DNA of 64,000 nt from G965212005 sp965212005 (GTDB taxonomy: Bacteria; Pseudomonadota; Gammaproteobacteria; Porifericomitales; Porifericomitaceae). The position numbers were made by a program, and so were the translations under genes. Under the pieces are notes generated by a model. That model did no database searches and was not told the DNA's origin. It saw only the letters and a list, made by a program, of their open reading frames with translations. The DNA lies in the NCBI GenBank assembly GCA_965212005.1, contig OZ243038.1, forward strand, positions 1,302,001-1,366,000, written 5' to 3'. Position 1 is the stretch's first letter. Each line of letters begins with the position of its first letter. Positions 62,564-64,000 of the stretch are shown one piece after another.

Positions 62564-63137
62564 TGGAAAGTTGATTCATGTCGACCCCGATCAGCCCTGC
62601 TGCGGACTGCCAGCGGTTCTCCGCCGGAATGTCAAAGATCAGATCGGCCTGGTCGGCCTGGCTGCAGGGAATATTAAGCCATACATTCTCAATCAATTCA
62701 CGCTCAAGTTGTCCTTCTCCCCAGCCAGCGTATCCGAGGGCGACCAAAGACTGCGGCGGTCCCTCGTTCTTGGCAATGGCTCTGAGGATATCGCGGGAAG
62801 CGGTTACTTCAACGTCATCGGAGATCTGGATCGAAGACTCCCATTTATCGCCGGGTCGATGCAGTACAAACCCGCGCTCCGTCTGCACCGGTCCTCCTCG
62901 GTACACGAGGCTGTTGCCGATCTCCTCATTTGCCGCGTCCATGTCAAGCTGGGATAAGACGTCGCCCAAAACAATATCCAACGGACGGTTAATCACCAAG
63001 CCCATTGCGCCTTCCCGGTTATGGGCGCAGACATAGGTAACCGTTTGGTGAAAATTCGGGTCCGCCAAATTCGGCATGGCGATCAGGAATTGGTTTACCA
63101 AGCTCTCGAAACCGAATGCTCGCAAGGATCCAGACAT
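62544..63137 (-). CDS. algH: AlgH/YqgE family protein
   Basis: 197 residues, UPF0301/DUF179. Signatures: NQFLIAMPNLADPNFHQTVT, NREGAMGLVINRPLDI, YRGGPVQTERGFVLHRP and LGYAGWGEGQLERELIENVW. Function not firmly known; named for an effect on alginate genes in Pseudomonas. It precedes ruvX in nearly all gammaproteobacteria. Confidence 0.95.
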   Translation of the reverse strand: MSGSLRAFGFESLVNQFLIAMPNLADPNFHQTVTYVCAHNREGAMGLVINRPLDIVLGDVLSQLDMDAANEEIGNSLVYRGGPVQTERGFVLHRPGDKWESSIQISDDVEVTASRDILRAIAKNEGPPQSLVALGYAGWGEGQLERELIENVWLNIPCSQADQADLIFDIPAENRWQSAAGLIGVDMNQLSIDVGHA

Positions 63138-63324
63138 CTTTCCCTCAGTGGATCGCGCCCTAAAGCCAATTCCAGCGATGAACGCTCCTTTCCAGAAAAC
63201 GAAGGAACAGGCAGTCTAGCACGCCCCGCCCGGAAAATCCAGACGCCCACAGTGCCGACCCGATCGATCCAATGCCAGTAGGAAGGTCCCTTTTCCATCA
63301 ACCCGCTGGCACCGGGCACACGGA

Positions 63325-64000
63325 TCAGCGAAACCCCCAACCGCCGCGAAACTGCCAGGTTCGGGTAATGTGCAAAATATCGGTTTCGGCGCGGATGTTC
63401 TTCGGAAAAGAGGCAAACGGGGAAGCCAGACGGACGATGCGCACCGCGGCGTTATCCAGTATCGGGTTGCCGGAACTGCGGCGTACGATGATCTCTTGCA
63501 CGGAACCGTCCGGCTTTAGCACCACTTCCAGGATCAAGCTGCCGGAGAGCTTTTGGCGGCGCACGTCTTCCGGATAGTTCAGGTTGCCGAACAGCTCCAC
63601 CTTGTGCCTCCAGGACTCCATGTAGGCGGCATATATATATTCCCGGGTAGAGGCTGAAACAAACTTGCGGCGCGGGCGGCGCGATTTCTCTCCCAGCTTG
63701 CGCTTGATTTCCGATGCCAGCGCGGCGATCTGCAGGCTCCGCGCTATCAGTTCCTGCGCACTCGGCGCAGAGAGCATAACCGGCGACTCCGGCTCGTTCA
63801 CCGGGGCGGCAGAGCTATCCAGGTCTTGTTCGGAGGATTGTGGCGCCGGAACTTCCGGCGCTGCCTCAGGCGGCACCGTCAATTGCTCGAAATTGTCGGT
63901 AAGCGGTTCTTCGTCCACCCCCTGGGACTGCGACGGGGCCGCCTGCGCCTCCGGTGGCGCCGCAATGACCGGGGTCTCGTCCGGGAACAACACGGGCAGC
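63325..64000 (-). CDS. TonB-like energy-transducing protein, C-terminal part (runs off the window)
   Basis: At least 222 residues; the N-terminus with its expected membrane anchor lies beyond 64000. A Pro/Glu/Ala-rich stretch (EAAPEVPAPQSSEQDL) leads to a TonB C-terminal domain: KVELFGNLNYPEDVRRQKLS, LILEVVLKPDGSVQEIIVRR and AVRIVRLASPFASFP. Its position before algH matches tonB3 of Pseudomonas, which affects type IV pili there. Whether it serves outer-membrane transport or pili cannot be read from sequence. Confidence 0.85.
   Translation of the reverse strand, partial: LPVLFPDETPVIAAPPEAQAAPSQSQGVDEEPLTDNFEQLTVPPEAAPEVPAPQSSEQDLDSSAAPVNEPESPVMLSAPSAQELIARSLQIAALASEIKRKLGEKSRRPRRKFVSASTREYIYAAYMESWRHKVELFGNLNYPEDVRRQKLSGSLILEVVLKPDGSVQEIIVRRSSGNPILDNAAVRIVRLASPFASFPKNIRAETDILHITRTWQFRGGWGFR

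Overview
The window is chromosomal DNA from a gammaproteobacterium. Two blocks keep the gene order known from Pseudomonas: hemE-gltD-gltB-aroB-aroK-pilQPONM / ponA-priA-argS-SPOR protein, and tonB-algH-ruvX-pyrR-pyrB-pyrC'. The pepA-holC-valS run is also typical of the class. I cannot name the genus from the sequence. An orphan pqqA implies that the cell makes PQQ, and type IV pili, a TonB-like protein and a metal-binding RiPP operon point to a free-living or host-associated Gram-negative lifestyle.

Layout. 1-5.7 kb: a decaying array of exported ankyrin-repeat genes on the minus strand, with large direct duplications. One gene has 20 near-identical repeats, one is short and intact, and the rest are broken. 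Each unit also carries a small single-membrane-span/basic-tail reading frame. 6.1-8.9 kb: prfB, read through a programmed +1 frameshift that here uses a UAA stop, and lysS. 9.2-17 kb: an hvf/buf-type RiPP operon (precursor with 12 Cys in 45-bp repeats, MNIO/DUF692 enzyme, DUF2063 partner), followed on the same strand by acetolactate synthase, aldehyde dehydrogenase, an FMN glutamate-synthase-like protein and DoxX. 17.2-18.4 kb: a CPA1 antiporter. 18.9-24.5 kb: pepA-holC-valS-cysE. 24.7-29.3 kb, minus strand: SPFH/NfeD pair, an alpha-hydroxyacid dehydrogenase and hemF. 29.3-30.7 kb: hisB and hisH. 31.0-49 kb, minus strand: a long CPA1 antiporter with a cyclic-nucleotide-binding domain, DUF368, hemE, gltDB, aroB, aroK and pilQPONM. 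49.2-57.8 kb, plus strand: ponA, priA, argS, a SPOR protein and a protein with three tandem PTPS/QueD-like domains. 57.9 kb: a 24-residue pqqA on the minus strand with its own terminator and a good sigma-54-like promoter. 58.3-64 kb, minus strand: pyrK, pyrX (dihydroorotase-like, zinc ligands lost), pyrB, pyrR, ruvX, algH and a TonB-like gene cut by the window end.

Most genes are housekeeping: translation, pyrimidine, histidine, haem and aromatic synthesis, ammonia assimilation, cell wall and pili. The points that deserve attention are the RiPP operon and its separated DoxX gene, the UAA frameshift site of prfB, the stand-alone pqqA with its promoter, the triple PTPS protein, and the ankyrin/small-membrane-protein array. 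No rRNA, tRNA, CRISPR array or transposase was recognised.
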